34,401 bases of DNA, taken from assembly GCA_031273325.1 (NCBI GenBank), contig JAISSB010000038.1, positions 1 through 34,401 of the forward strand. Direction: 5' to 3'. The position numbers were made by a program, and so were the translations under genes. The stretch is from Treponema sp. (GTDB lineage Bacteria > Spirochaetota > Spirochaetia > Treponematales > Breznakiellaceae). Under the pieces are notes generated by a model. That model did no database searches, was not told the DNA's origin, and saw nothing but the letters and a program-made list of their open reading frames with translations. Positions 1-8,239 of this stretch are shown piece by piece. Each line of letters starts with the position of its first letter. Position 1 is the first letter of the stretch.

Positions 1-390
1 CTCAGAAAAGCAGTCGCAGACATCAAAGTGAAAAAAGTCATAGCGGTATCGAGTGGTACGGTCATCATCAGTGTGATAGACATCAAGACCGGCTCTGTCA
101 ACGGCACCTTGACCCCCGGCCGTGATTTAAAAATAACCGGTGTCAAAATCAAGATAGCCGGAGACGACCCCGACGTTGGTCTGTACTTTGTTCCCGCTTC
201 AGGAACCCCCGTGAAAGCCGACCCTAGCGATTTTGTGATCAACAACCCCAGCGAAGTGATTGCCTTAATCCCCGCCCTGACCCCCGGCGTATGGCAGGTA
301 CGCATAGTAACCCAATATTCCGGCAGTAGAGACCTCAAGACCCCCGCACCGTCACCTTTGACAAAGACCTCACTGTACTCTAAAGCATAA
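1..390 (+). CDS. C-terminal part of a DUF4469-like / Ig-fold protein, truncated by the window edge, with an apparent frameshift near its end
   Basis: Frame 1 is open from base 1 (LRKAVADIKVKKVIAVSSG...). Motifs LTPGRDLKITGVKIKIAGDDPDVGLYFV and VINNPSEVIALIPALTPGVWQVRIVTQYS resemble the DUF4469 C-terminal domain from memory. A -1 shift at the C5 run (341-345) restores RTVTFDKDLTVL* ending at 383. Confidence 0.6.
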   Translation, partial: LRKAVADIKVKKVIAVSSGTVIISVIDIKTGSVNGTLTPGRDLKITGVKIKIAGDDPDVGLYFVPASGTPVKADPSDFVINNPSEVIALIPALTPGVWQVRIVTQYSGSRDLKTPAPSPLTKTSLYSKA

Positions 391-414
391 AAAATCTTAT
401 CCTTTATGACAGAA

Positions 415-601
415 GGTCTCTGCACTCTCATGCAGAGACCCTCTGCACTCTCATGCAGAGACCTTCTGCACTACCATGCAGAGACCTTCTGCACTACCAT
501 GCAGAGACCTTCTGCACTACCATGCAGAGACCTTCTGCACTACCATGCAGAGACCTTCTGCACTACCATGCAGAGACCTTCTGCACTACCATACAGAAGC
601 T
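415..601. repeat. Family A tandem array: about 8 units of 23 bp, each an inverted repeat (TCTGCA-N6-TGCAGA)
   Basis: Units at 418-440, 441-463, 464-486, 487-509, 510-532, 533-555, 556-578 and a degenerate 579-601. The first copy, GGTCTCTGCA-CTCTCA-TGCAGAGACC (415-440), is a perfect 10-bp-stem hairpin. Confidence 0.95.
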
Positions 602-1526
602 CTCTGTCAAATGGGGACAGACCTCTGAACTAAACGGGGACAGACCTCTGAACTAAACAGGGACAGACCTCTGAACTCAATGGGGACAGACCCCAAACTA
701 AACGGGGACAGACCTCTGAATAAACGGGGACAGACCTCTAAACTAAACGGGGACAGACCTCTGAATAAACAGACAGACCTCCGAACTAAACGGGGACAGA
801 CCTCTGAGCTAAACAGGGACAGACCTCAAACCAAACGGGCAGACCTCTGAACTAAACGGGGACAGACCTCTGAGCTAAAACGGGGACAGACCCCGAACTA
901 AACGGAGACAGACCTCTAAACTCAATGGGGACAGACCTCTAAGTAAACGGGGACAGACCTCAAACTAGACGGGGACAGACCTCTAAACTCAATGGGGACA
1001 GACCTCTGAGCTAAAACGGGGACAGACCTCCGAACTAAACGGGGACAGACCTCCAGACCTCCGAACTAAACGGGGACAGACCTCTAGCTAAACGGGGACA
1101 GACCTCTGAACTAAAACAGGGACAGACCCCGAATTAAACGGGGACAGACCCCAGACTAAACGGGGACAGACCTCTAAGCAAACGGACAGACCCCGAATTA
1201 AACGGGGACAGACCTCTGAGCTAAACAGGGACAGACCTCAAACCAAACGGGCAGACCTCTAAACTCAATGGGGACAGACCTCTAAACTCAATGGGGACAG
1301 ACCTCTGAGCTAAAACGGGGACAGATCTCTAAACTCAATGGGGACAGACCTCTGAGCTAAACGGGGACAGACCTCTAAGCAAACGGACAGACCTCTGAAC
1401 TAAACGGGGACAGACCTCTAAGCAAACGGACAGACCTCTGAACCAACGGGGACAGACCTCTGAACTAACAGGGACAGACCCCGAATTAAACGGGGACAGA
1501 CCCCAAACTAAACGGGGACAGACCTC
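602..1526. repeat. Family B tandem array: about 41 copies of a roughly 23-bp unit, GGGGACAGACCTCTGAACTAAAC
   Basis: Counted by eye as (A)CAGAC(C/T) cores, with variants in the linker (TGAACTAAAC, TAAACTCAAT, TGAGCTAAAA, CGAACTAAAC and others) and units shortened by a few bases. Confidence 0.95.
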
Positions 1527-1529
1527 ATT

Positions 1530-2666
1530 TTAACCGCGCGGAGCGGTTGCTGGGTCAACGGCAGTTCCATGAGCATCATATACCAGAAAAAGAAGCCGCT
1601 GTTGTCCAAGTGTTCCTAACGACAATCCGGGTGTGACCGTATCACCGACTTTTACTGTGAGTACATCAAGACACGCATAGGTGTACGTGTAGCCGTTAGG
1701 AGAATCAATAATGACCACCTTTCCATACCCGCTGTAAGGACCGGCAGAAATGACTGTCCCTGCCCGAATAGCATACACCGTTTCTCCCCGGTCCCCAGAA
1801 AGTAATACTCCCGAAATCTTTCCGCTGACAGAACGGATTTCACGCGCCGATACCGGCCACTGTTGGTTCCGTGCCGAAACATTCGACGGTCTTGCTTGTT
1901 GAGATACCGGAGTGCTGTATGATTGCTGAGGAATGGTGAGTGTATCGCCGACCTTCAACACATAATTGGCAGAAAGCTTATTCGCTGAACGGAGTGCCTG
2001 TTCCGGTATACCGTAGGCAAGAGCAATTCCCAGAATCGTCTCTCCCCGTACAACGGTATGTTCCCGTTGGCTTGAAGTTCTAGCCGTTTGTTCAATTGGT
2101 TCGGTACGCGGTGCTTGACCGGGAATAGTGAGTATGTCTCCAACTTTCAGTACATAATTAGCAGAAAGCTTGTTTGCTTCACGGAGTACCTGTTCCGGTA
2201 TGCTATATGTACGGGCAATTCCATACAATGTTTCTCCCCGTACAACCGTATGCCGGTTCAAAGCTGCTGAAAGTCCGCCCGCTTGTTCAATTGGTTCCGT
2301 GCGCGGTGCTTGACGGGGGATAGTGAGTGTATCGCCGACCTTCAGCACATAATTGGCAGAAAGCTTGTTTGCTTCACGGAGTACCTGTTCCGGTATGTCG
2401 TACTTAAAAGCAATGCCTGACAAAGTGTCTCCCCATACAACCGGGTGATTCTGTGCCGAAGGTATGATTAATTGTTGTCCTACCCGTAACTTTTGAGGAT
2501 CACTAATACCGTTGCGTGCCATAAGCTCTTCACTTTGAACCATAAATGCCCGAGATAATGAAAAAAGCGTATCCCCATTCCGTACAGTATATATAACGTC
2601 ACGTGCGTAACTTGAAACCGGCACCAAGAAACATACTATACCCCAAAAAATATACACAGCTTGCAT
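1530..2666 (-). CDS. Secreted protein with four LysM domains and a C-terminal LytM/M23-like domain
   Basis: 378 aa with a signal-like N-terminus. LysM repeats include YTVRNGDTLFSLSRAF...VGQQLIIP and three near-identical HTVVRGETLYGIA...VLKVGDTLTIP units. C-terminal GYGKVVIIDSPNGYTYTYACL...VKVGDTVTPG fits the M23 fold. Confidence 0.88.
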   Translation of the reverse strand: MQAVYIFWGIVCFLVPVSSYARDVIYTVRNGDTLFSLSRAFMVQSEELMARNGISDPQKLRVGQQLIIPSAQNHPVVWGDTLSGIAFKYDIPEQVLREANKLSANYVLKVGDTLTIPRQAPRTEPIEQAGGLSAALNRHTVVRGETLYGIARTYSIPEQVLREANKLSANYVLKVGDILTIPGQAPRTEPIEQTARTSSQREHTVVRGETILGIALAYGIPEQALRSANKLSANYVLKVGDTLTIPQQSYSTPVSQQARPSNVSARNQQWPVSAREIRSVSGKISGVLLSGDRGETVYAIRAGTVISAGPYSGYGKVVIIDSPNGYTYTYACLDVLTVKVGDTVTPGLSLGTLGQQRLLFLVYDAHGTAVDPATAPRG

Positions 2667-2715
2667 AACGGCGTTTCCCCTTTTTTCTTAATTATTCGTT
2701 ATATTTTATCATAGA

Positions 2716-3489
2716 ATGCGTATTATCACATGGAACGTCAATGGAATACGAGCTGCCCAAAAAAAGGGGTTTATGCGATGGCTTGTGCAGGAACAGCCTG
2801 ATATCCTTTGTGTTCAAGAAACACGCGCACACAAAGAACAACTTGACGCGGAAATACTTAATCCATGTACAAAATCAGAATCAACGTATGAGTCATACTG
2901 GTTGAGCGCCCAACGTGCAGGATATGCAGGAGTTGCACTCTATACTCTTTTAAGTCCGCAATCAGTTACTCCGCTTGGATTGTATGAATATGATAGTGAA
3001 GGGCGTTTTTTACAAGCAGACTTTGAATCTTTTTCTGTTATTTCTGTTTATTTTCCTCACGTTCAAGAATCTCACAAACGGCTTGATTATAAAATAGCCT
3101 TTTGTGAAGCTGTCCGTAACCGTTGCGATTATATCCGCTCACATAATCGGCATGTTATTCTGTGCGGTGATTACAATATTGCTCATAATCCTATCGATTT
3201 GGCACAACATGAAAAACATGCAGATGATGCAGGGTATCTTCCCGAAGAGCGTGCGTGGATAGATTCATTTCTCCATGCGGGCTATGTTGACAGTTTCCGC
3301 TTTATGCATCCTAACGAGTCCGGTTGCTATAGCTGGTTTTCATATAGATCGGGAGCGCGGCAACGAAATAGAGGGTGGCGTATTGATTATCTCTGTGTTG
3401 ACGAAGAACTTGCCCCGTCCATAAAAAAAGCTTCGATTTTAGCAGGAGTTTGCGGTTTCGATCATAATCCATGTTCAATTGAGCTGTGA
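2716..3489 (+). CDS. xth: Exodeoxyribonuclease III / AP endonuclease
   Basis: 257 aa: MRIITWNVNGIRAA...DILCVQETRA...GDYNIAH...WRIDYLCVDEEL..., typical ExoIII family motifs. Confidence 0.93.
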   Translation: MRIITWNVNGIRAAQKKGFMRWLVQEQPDILCVQETRAHKEQLDAEILNPCTKSESTYESYWLSAQRAGYAGVALYTLLSPQSVTPLGLYEYDSEGRFLQADFESFSVISVYFPHVQESHKRLDYKIAFCEAVRNRCDYIRSHNRHVILCGDYNIAHNPIDLAQHEKHADDAGYLPEERAWIDSFLHAGYVDSFRFMHPNESGCYSWFSYRSGARQRNRGWRIDYLCVDEELAPSIKKASILAGVCGFDHNPCSIEL

Positions 3490-3496
3490 ACAACAA

Positions 3497-4555
3497 TTAG
3501 CATATTTCGTTTAACTTTATTTCATATTCATAACTTAGTTTTCTATAATAATCTAGTTCTATTAAATCTGTCGGTTTTATTTGTCCGTCTTGTTTTTCAA
3601 AATAACTTAATCCTGCAATCTTTAACATTCTGTATACAAACTGAGAGCAAAACATTATATTTGGCTTGAATGAAGATTTAAATACAAGTCCAAATAGATT
3701 ATAGGCATTCCCTTGACTATTTATTTCTTTGATTTTATCGATAATCATTTTCTTATTCTCTGCCGATAACAATACACTGTATACTATAATTGAAGAATCT
3801 TGCTTTTTATTAAAATACTCAATAATTTCCATATTCAATCCGGGAGGATATAATTTCTCTCCCCCATTATAGCTTATAATGGTTTTCAATTCTTTATCAA
3901 ATGATAACGATGCATGATTATACTTTTTTCTTGTAAACATTGAAATAATTTCACTAGCCGGGCTGCCGGTATTTGAAATAATAATATAGATATTCGGATC
4001 AGTTAATGTTTGATAAGCTGATTCAAAATATTCATCCGTAATACTTTCTTTATTAATGTATCGAAATGAATTATGGCGCGGTAAATATTTTAACAATTCA
4101 TAAATATTGTCCTTTGATAAGCTTTTCTGCCCCTTATTGATTATATCTGCAATGTTGTCAATATTTTCAATTAATTCATTAAATGTAAATACTGCTGTAT
4201 CTTGCACTGAAGGCAAATATGATTCAACTCTTTTATTTCCAGGATGTATAGTATTAATAAAAAGGGGTATTAAAACAATTGATATTCCAATAATCTTAGC
4301 TATTACCGTAGTAAACAAATTACTGTTATACGTAAAAATGACTGTATTGGTATATACCAATTGGAATACCATAATCATTAAATATAACAGTAATAATATT
4401 ATCTTGTTCTTTACATTATCGATTCTTAATAATGTATAGGCTATCATAAATAAAGATATAAACACATAGGCTAATACAAACAAAACAAAACTGTTTGAGA
4501 AGAATAGGGCTGATAATAATATTCCAAAAATAAGTCGTACAGTATGCACATTCAT
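3497..4555 (-). CDS. Multi-TM membrane protein with a C-terminal permuted papain-like (NlpC/P60, YiiX/YaeF-type) domain
   Basis: N-terminal hydrophobic helices. C-terminal ...KKYNHASLSF... (His) and later ...MFCSQFVYRML... (Cys). Start taken at MNVHTVRLIF (4555) because the ORF extension to 4663 overlaps ispG. Confidence 0.65.
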   Translation of the reverse strand: MNVHTVRLIFGILLSALFFSNSFVLFVLAYVFISLFMIAYTLLRIDNVKNKIILLLLYLMIMVFQLVYTNTVIFTYNSNLFTTVIAKIIGISIVLIPLFINTIHPGNKRVESYLPSVQDTAVFTFNELIENIDNIADIINKGQKSLSKDNIYELLKYLPRHNSFRYINKESITDEYFESAYQTLTDPNIYIIISNTGSPASEIISMFTRKKYNHASLSFDKELKTIISYNGGEKLYPPGLNMEIIEYFNKKQDSSIIVYSVLLSAENKKMIIDKIKEINSQGNAYNLFGLVFKSSFKPNIMFCSQFVYRMLKIAGLSYFEKQDGQIKPTDLIELDYYRKLSYEYEIKLNEIC

Positions 4556-4610
4556 ATATTTCCTACTGTCATAGATCAAAAAGTATATTAAAACCTTTTG
4601 CTTCTTAATA

Positions 4611-5693
4611 TTATAATGTTTTACTAAGCAAAGATAATGCTTCACTAAATGCAATATCCGCAAGATCTATTGACACAGTACGAAGTAGTTTTCCATGGCG
4701 GAATAGAAGTACTTTATTACCAGCGCCGGTAATACCAAGATCAGCGTGCCGTGCTTCTCCCGGACCATTTACCATGCAACCCATAATTGCAACAGTAGCT
4801 TTAGTTTTTAGTGAATACAGTATAGGTAGCCATTTTTCTGTAAAACTGTGTGTATCAAAGCTGTTTCGCCCGCAACGTGGGCAAGATATGACAGTGATAC
4901 CGTGCTGTGACGGATCAACTGTTCTTAAAATTTCACGCGCAGCAATTACTTCGTTTTCTGGACTGTCTGAAAGAGAGACTCGAATAGTATCGCCAATTCC
5001 TTCACTTAAAAGCGTATATAACGCTATAGCACTGCGCGTTACTCCTGCAATGAGCGGCCCGGCTTCGGTGACACCAATGTGTAAAGGAACTGTTGTTTTT
5101 TGGGCAATTTTTCGATTCACTTCAATAGTAGTATCAAGTGAAGAAGCTTTAATGGAAAGAACGATTGATGGGATATTCCACCGCTCGCACTGTTCCAATT
5201 CACGTTCTGCTGCTTCAACTAAAGCGTCGCTTAGTGATAAGCCTAAGGAATCTACTTTTTGCTGAAGATCGTGGGCTAAACTCCCTGCATTAATCCCTAT
5301 TCGTATTGGTATTCCCCGGTCAGAAGCTTTTTTAGCAACTTCTTCAAAATGATTACCAATGTTACCGGGGTTGATTCGTATTTTTGCTATCGGTGTATCG
5401 AGACAACGGAGTGCGATTTTATAATCAAAGTGAACGTCAGCAACGAGCGGTACCGAAACGTGCGTGGCGAGTTTTTCTAATAATAGCACAGTATCTTCGT
5501 CAGGTACTGCAAACCGTACCATCTCACAACCCATTGCATTTAAACTTTGGATACGTGCAGCAATAGTTTTAATGTCTGATTCAGCAAAAGGCTCTTTCCA
5601 CATAGTTTGAATCGCCACCGGAGCTTGATCGCCGATGGCTACAGCGTGAGTGTTCTTACCAATTAAAGTTCTTCTGCTTTTTCGTTGTACCAC
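4611..5693 (-). CDS. ispG: 4-hydroxy-3-methylbut-2-enyl diphosphate synthase (flavodoxin/ferredoxin-dependent)
   Basis: 360 aa: RRTLIGKNTHAVAIGDQAPVAIQTM...VADVHFDYKIAL...RINPGNIG...ISCPRCGRNSFDT...MGCMVNGPGEARHADLGITG. Confidence 0.95.
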   Translation of the reverse strand: MVQRKSRRTLIGKNTHAVAIGDQAPVAIQTMWKEPFAESDIKTIAARIQSLNAMGCEMVRFAVPDEDTVLLLEKLATHVSVPLVADVHFDYKIALRCLDTPIAKIRINPGNIGNHFEEVAKKASDRGIPIRIGINAGSLAHDLQQKVDSLGLSLSDALVEAAERELEQCERWNIPSIVLSIKASSLDTTIEVNRKIAQKTTVPLHIGVTEAGPLIAGVTRSAIALYTLLSEGIGDTIRVSLSDSPENEVIAAREILRTVDPSQHGITVISCPRCGRNSFDTHSFTEKWLPILYSLKTKATVAIMGCMVNGPGEARHADLGITGAGNKVLLFRHGKLLRTVSIDLADIAFSEALSLLSKTL

Positions 5694-5696
5694 TGC

Positions 5697-6155
5697 TTAA
5701 GCAATTAACATAGAGAAAACCATAACAAATAAAGCGACTGTTTCGCACAATCCAATAACTAACATATAGTTACCGAATCCTTGTCCTGTTTCACCGTAAG
5801 CGTCGCAGGCTGCTGCAGAACAGTTTCCTTGTGCTAGAGCAGAACCACCCATAGCGAGTCCAGCAAATAAACCGACACCTAAAAGCTGAAAAGCATTCAA
5901 GTTTTGACTTCCTAAAAGAGTCTGCATTAAAATAAAACCGTAGATGGTTTGTGTTAACGGCGCACCGGCAAATGCTACTAAAATAAACGGTACTGGTTTA
6001 TTTTGGATAAAACATTTTTTCCAAGCACCAATAGCAGCCATACCCGCAACGCCAGCTCCCGCTGCCGAACCTACCGCAGCAAGTCCAAGGCACGCGCCAA
6101 CACCGATCTGTCCAACTAATCCCGCATCCATGAAATTCTCCTTGTGTTTGTCCAC
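5697..6155 (-). CDS. atpK: V-type ATP synthase subunit K (proteolipid)
   Basis: 152 aa, four hydrophobic helices: MDAGLVGQIGVGACLGLAAVGSAAG...APLTQTIYGFIL...GLAMGGSALAQG...GLCETVALFVMVF. Real start may be MDAG at 6131. Confidence 0.9.
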   Translation of the reverse strand: MDKHKENFMDAGLVGQIGVGACLGLAAVGSAAGAGVAGMAAIGAWKKCFIQNKPVPFILVAFAGAPLTQTIYGFILMQTLLGSQNLNAFQLLGVGLFAGLAMGGSALAQGNCSAAACDAYGETGQGFGNYMLVIGLCETVALFVMVFSMLIA

Positions 6156-6386
6156 ACAAACAATATTATTAAAGGTGGGGCACCTACTAGAGTAGTATAT
6201 ATGAAAAAAGTATTCAGTGAATAGCTTAAACTGAAAATAGCAACGGAAATACCTGACAATCTATCCATCCTTAATACACTTATAATCATACTACACAGTA
6301 TAAAAAAATTCTGAGTTACATTTTAAATTAATACAGTGTTTCATAGTTGCTATTTTATTTTAAAGTTAAGTATTAATAGGTTTTTA

Positions 6387-6419
6387 CACCGTAAAGCTTA
6401 ATTCCATAGCTTTACGGTG
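6387..6419. other. Perfect 12-bp-stem hairpin downstream of the VWA-like gene
   Basis: CACCGTAAAGCT-TAATTCCAT-AGCTTTACGGTG. No strong T-tract on the minus strand, so terminator function is uncertain. Confidence 0.7.
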
Positions 6420-6439
6420 CTCCCTTTATTTATACGTAA

Positions 6440-7999
6440 TTAATTCTGGGATGGAATGTTCTCAAAAAGAATAGTAATGAATTCCCGGGCATCTCTTTGT
6501 ATCTCTGAAATACCGCCACTACCGAGAGAAGTACTATTATCCAATATCAGATAAACGATACCTGATTTTGGAATCACTTTTGCTGCTGCATTTGGATCTT
6601 TATCAATTTCACTGTTTCTCTGCCACTCTTTACCTGATTCTTTGAACCACTGTTGAATAGGATTTCTTTGAACTTCTGCTGGATCGTAGTTTCCGATATT
6701 GTTAAAGGCATAGTGAACTACAGTGCGGTTAACAATTTGTCCAGTCACCTTATCAGTAGTAATATTAACACCAACACCAATAGCGTTAGTTAGTACATAC
6801 TGATAATTTTCAATCTGTACTGTACCTTCAATGTATTTTTCAGAGGTTGTAGCAGATTTACCGTCAAGAATAACTCGCACTTGAGTACCGCGTGCATAGG
6901 AAGGAGTTCCTACAATGAGGTCAGCATTGATGTCACCTCTAAGTTTTTGAGCTAATTCTCTAAATTTCGCTCTCAACCCTTCAATATCATCTGCATAGTA
7001 GAAATTTTCTTCCGCAGAAGCTAATTCCCGCAATGATTGTTTAAACTGGTTTTCTAAATCGGGGAGAACGTCTTGTCCCTTTGAACCGACTGAGTACGCA
7101 GTAATCGTTTTATCACCGAGTATCTCTCTACTAATAGGTTGTGCAAGTTGATTAACAACAAAAGCTTTATAGTTATCAGTTACGTCTCCCTTATAAGGAT
7201 TGCCAGCATCAGTGAGAAGCGGATCAACTAAACCAAGAGCAGTTGAGTTATTATCAATACCGTCGGTAAACGTAACTAAACTAACAGTATCAAGATTAAC
7301 AATATCTTTTGCTACAATGTTTTTGATATCCAGCAAAGCTGAATGCACAGCTGCATAGAGTGATGTACCAGGTATCTCTGCTTCTTTATAATCGCTCTGA
7401 ATTTTATTCTGAACGGTACGATAATCAGAATCTGGCACTTTAACCAAACGGAATGGCGAACCCGGCTCACTGAGGTGAGTAATCTGATCGGCAAAAGCAA
7501 GAACTCCAAGATACAACCCGCTGTCCCACAGTTTATTTATAATCGGGGATCCTACTGAAGTTAGTTTAGCGATAATAGGATCAGCTTCAAATTCTATTGT
7601 GAGTAATTGTCCCTGAAGATTTACAGTATATACTTCAGGAACACCGGGCCACTGCTGAAAAACGGATTTACTAGCGTCAATTTTGTACGTTGCCCGCTCT
7701 TCAGGGATGAGCGGATTCAATGAAACTGCCAAATAAATCTGGTGTGTTCCATTCGGAACAATAATCCGCACCGTTTCTCCTATACCGGTTGCTTCACTAT
7801 ACCCTAGTGCTGCAGTTGGTTTACCGTCAACATACAGTATTACTGGTAGTGGGTGATATCCATTATAGGTGACAACTATCTCAGACTCTCCATCCTGTGG
7901 AATAGTTCGATTTACCTTAGGAATTCCCGGTAAATCCAACACGAAAGCAAAGTTTACCGCAATTACGGCAAACACACTAAAAAATATTACTCGTTTCAT
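6440..7999 (-). CDS. Secreted VWA-domain-like protein, possibly circularly permuted
   Basis: Start taken at MKRVIFFSVFAVIAVNFAF (7999, signal-like). VWA-like segments: YLGVLAFADQIT, GTSLYAAVHSALLDI, VSLVTFTDGIDNNS, and a C-terminal IVYLILDNSTSLGSGG. Confidence 0.7.
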   Translation of the reverse strand: MKRVIFFSVFAVIAVNFAFVLDLPGIPKVNRTIPQDGESEIVVTYNGYHPLPVILYVDGKPTAALGYSEATGIGETVRIIVPNGTHQIYLAVSLNPLIPEERATYKIDASKSVFQQWPGVPEVYTVNLQGQLLTIEFEADPIIAKLTSVGSPIINKLWDSGLYLGVLAFADQITHLSEPGSPFRLVKVPDSDYRTVQNKIQSDYKEAEIPGTSLYAAVHSALLDIKNIVAKDIVNLDTVSLVTFTDGIDNNSTALGLVDPLLTDAGNPYKGDVTDNYKAFVVNQLAQPISREILGDKTITAYSVGSKGQDVLPDLENQFKQSLRELASAEENFYYADDIEGLRAKFRELAQKLRGDINADLIVGTPSYARGTQVRVILDGKSATTSEKYIEGTVQIENYQYVLTNAIGVGVNITTDKVTGQIVNRTVVHYAFNNIGNYDPAEVQRNPIQQWFKESGKEWQRNSEIDKDPNAAAKVIPKSGIVYLILDNSTSLGSGGISEIQRDAREFITILFENIPSQN

Positions 8000-8079
8000 A
8001 AAGAAAACACCGCTATTAAGTCTAGCAACAACAGCGGCGGGCTTAAGCCCAACCTCCTTTCTCAAAAAAAATAGGATAA

Positions 8080-8119
8080 GAGCAGACGACGGAATCGAAC
8101 CGTCTTTACCGTTTCTGCC
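8080..8119 (-). other. tRNA 3'-half-like fragment (T-arm plus acceptor-like stem)
   Basis: Minus strand: GGCAGA-AACGGTAAA-GACGG-TTCGATT-CCGTC-G-TCTGCT-C. Perfect T-arm (GACGG/CCGTC with loop TTCGATT) and a 6-bp acceptor-like pairing. No D or anticodon arm found. Confidence 0.4.
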
Positions 8120-8239
8120 CAATCTAACCTCCGGATAAACATACTGTTATCTACTTTTATTTTACCATAGTACTAACATTTGTGCAAGTACAAAGTAAAT
8201 AGTAATATACACTGACTTTATACTTCTTTTAATATTTTG

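Noticed and set aside
406-656. ORFs with 23-aa repeats (HYHAETFCTTMQRPSALPCRDLL) in the family-A array
   Set aside because: The 23-bp unit is not a multiple of 3, so the peptide period simply reflects three frames of a stop-free repeat; no coding signal.
415-1526. CRISPR array
   Set aside because: Units are contiguous and themselves degenerate; there are no unique spacers of constant length and no cas genes in the window.
4774-5265. 163-aa plus-strand ORF
   Set aside because: Antisense to ispG, which has strong family motifs.
8000-8122. N-terminal extension of the VWA-like ORF (MGRNGKDGSIPSSALILF...)
   Set aside because: It translates through the tRNA-like sequence; a signal-peptide start at 7999 is more credible.
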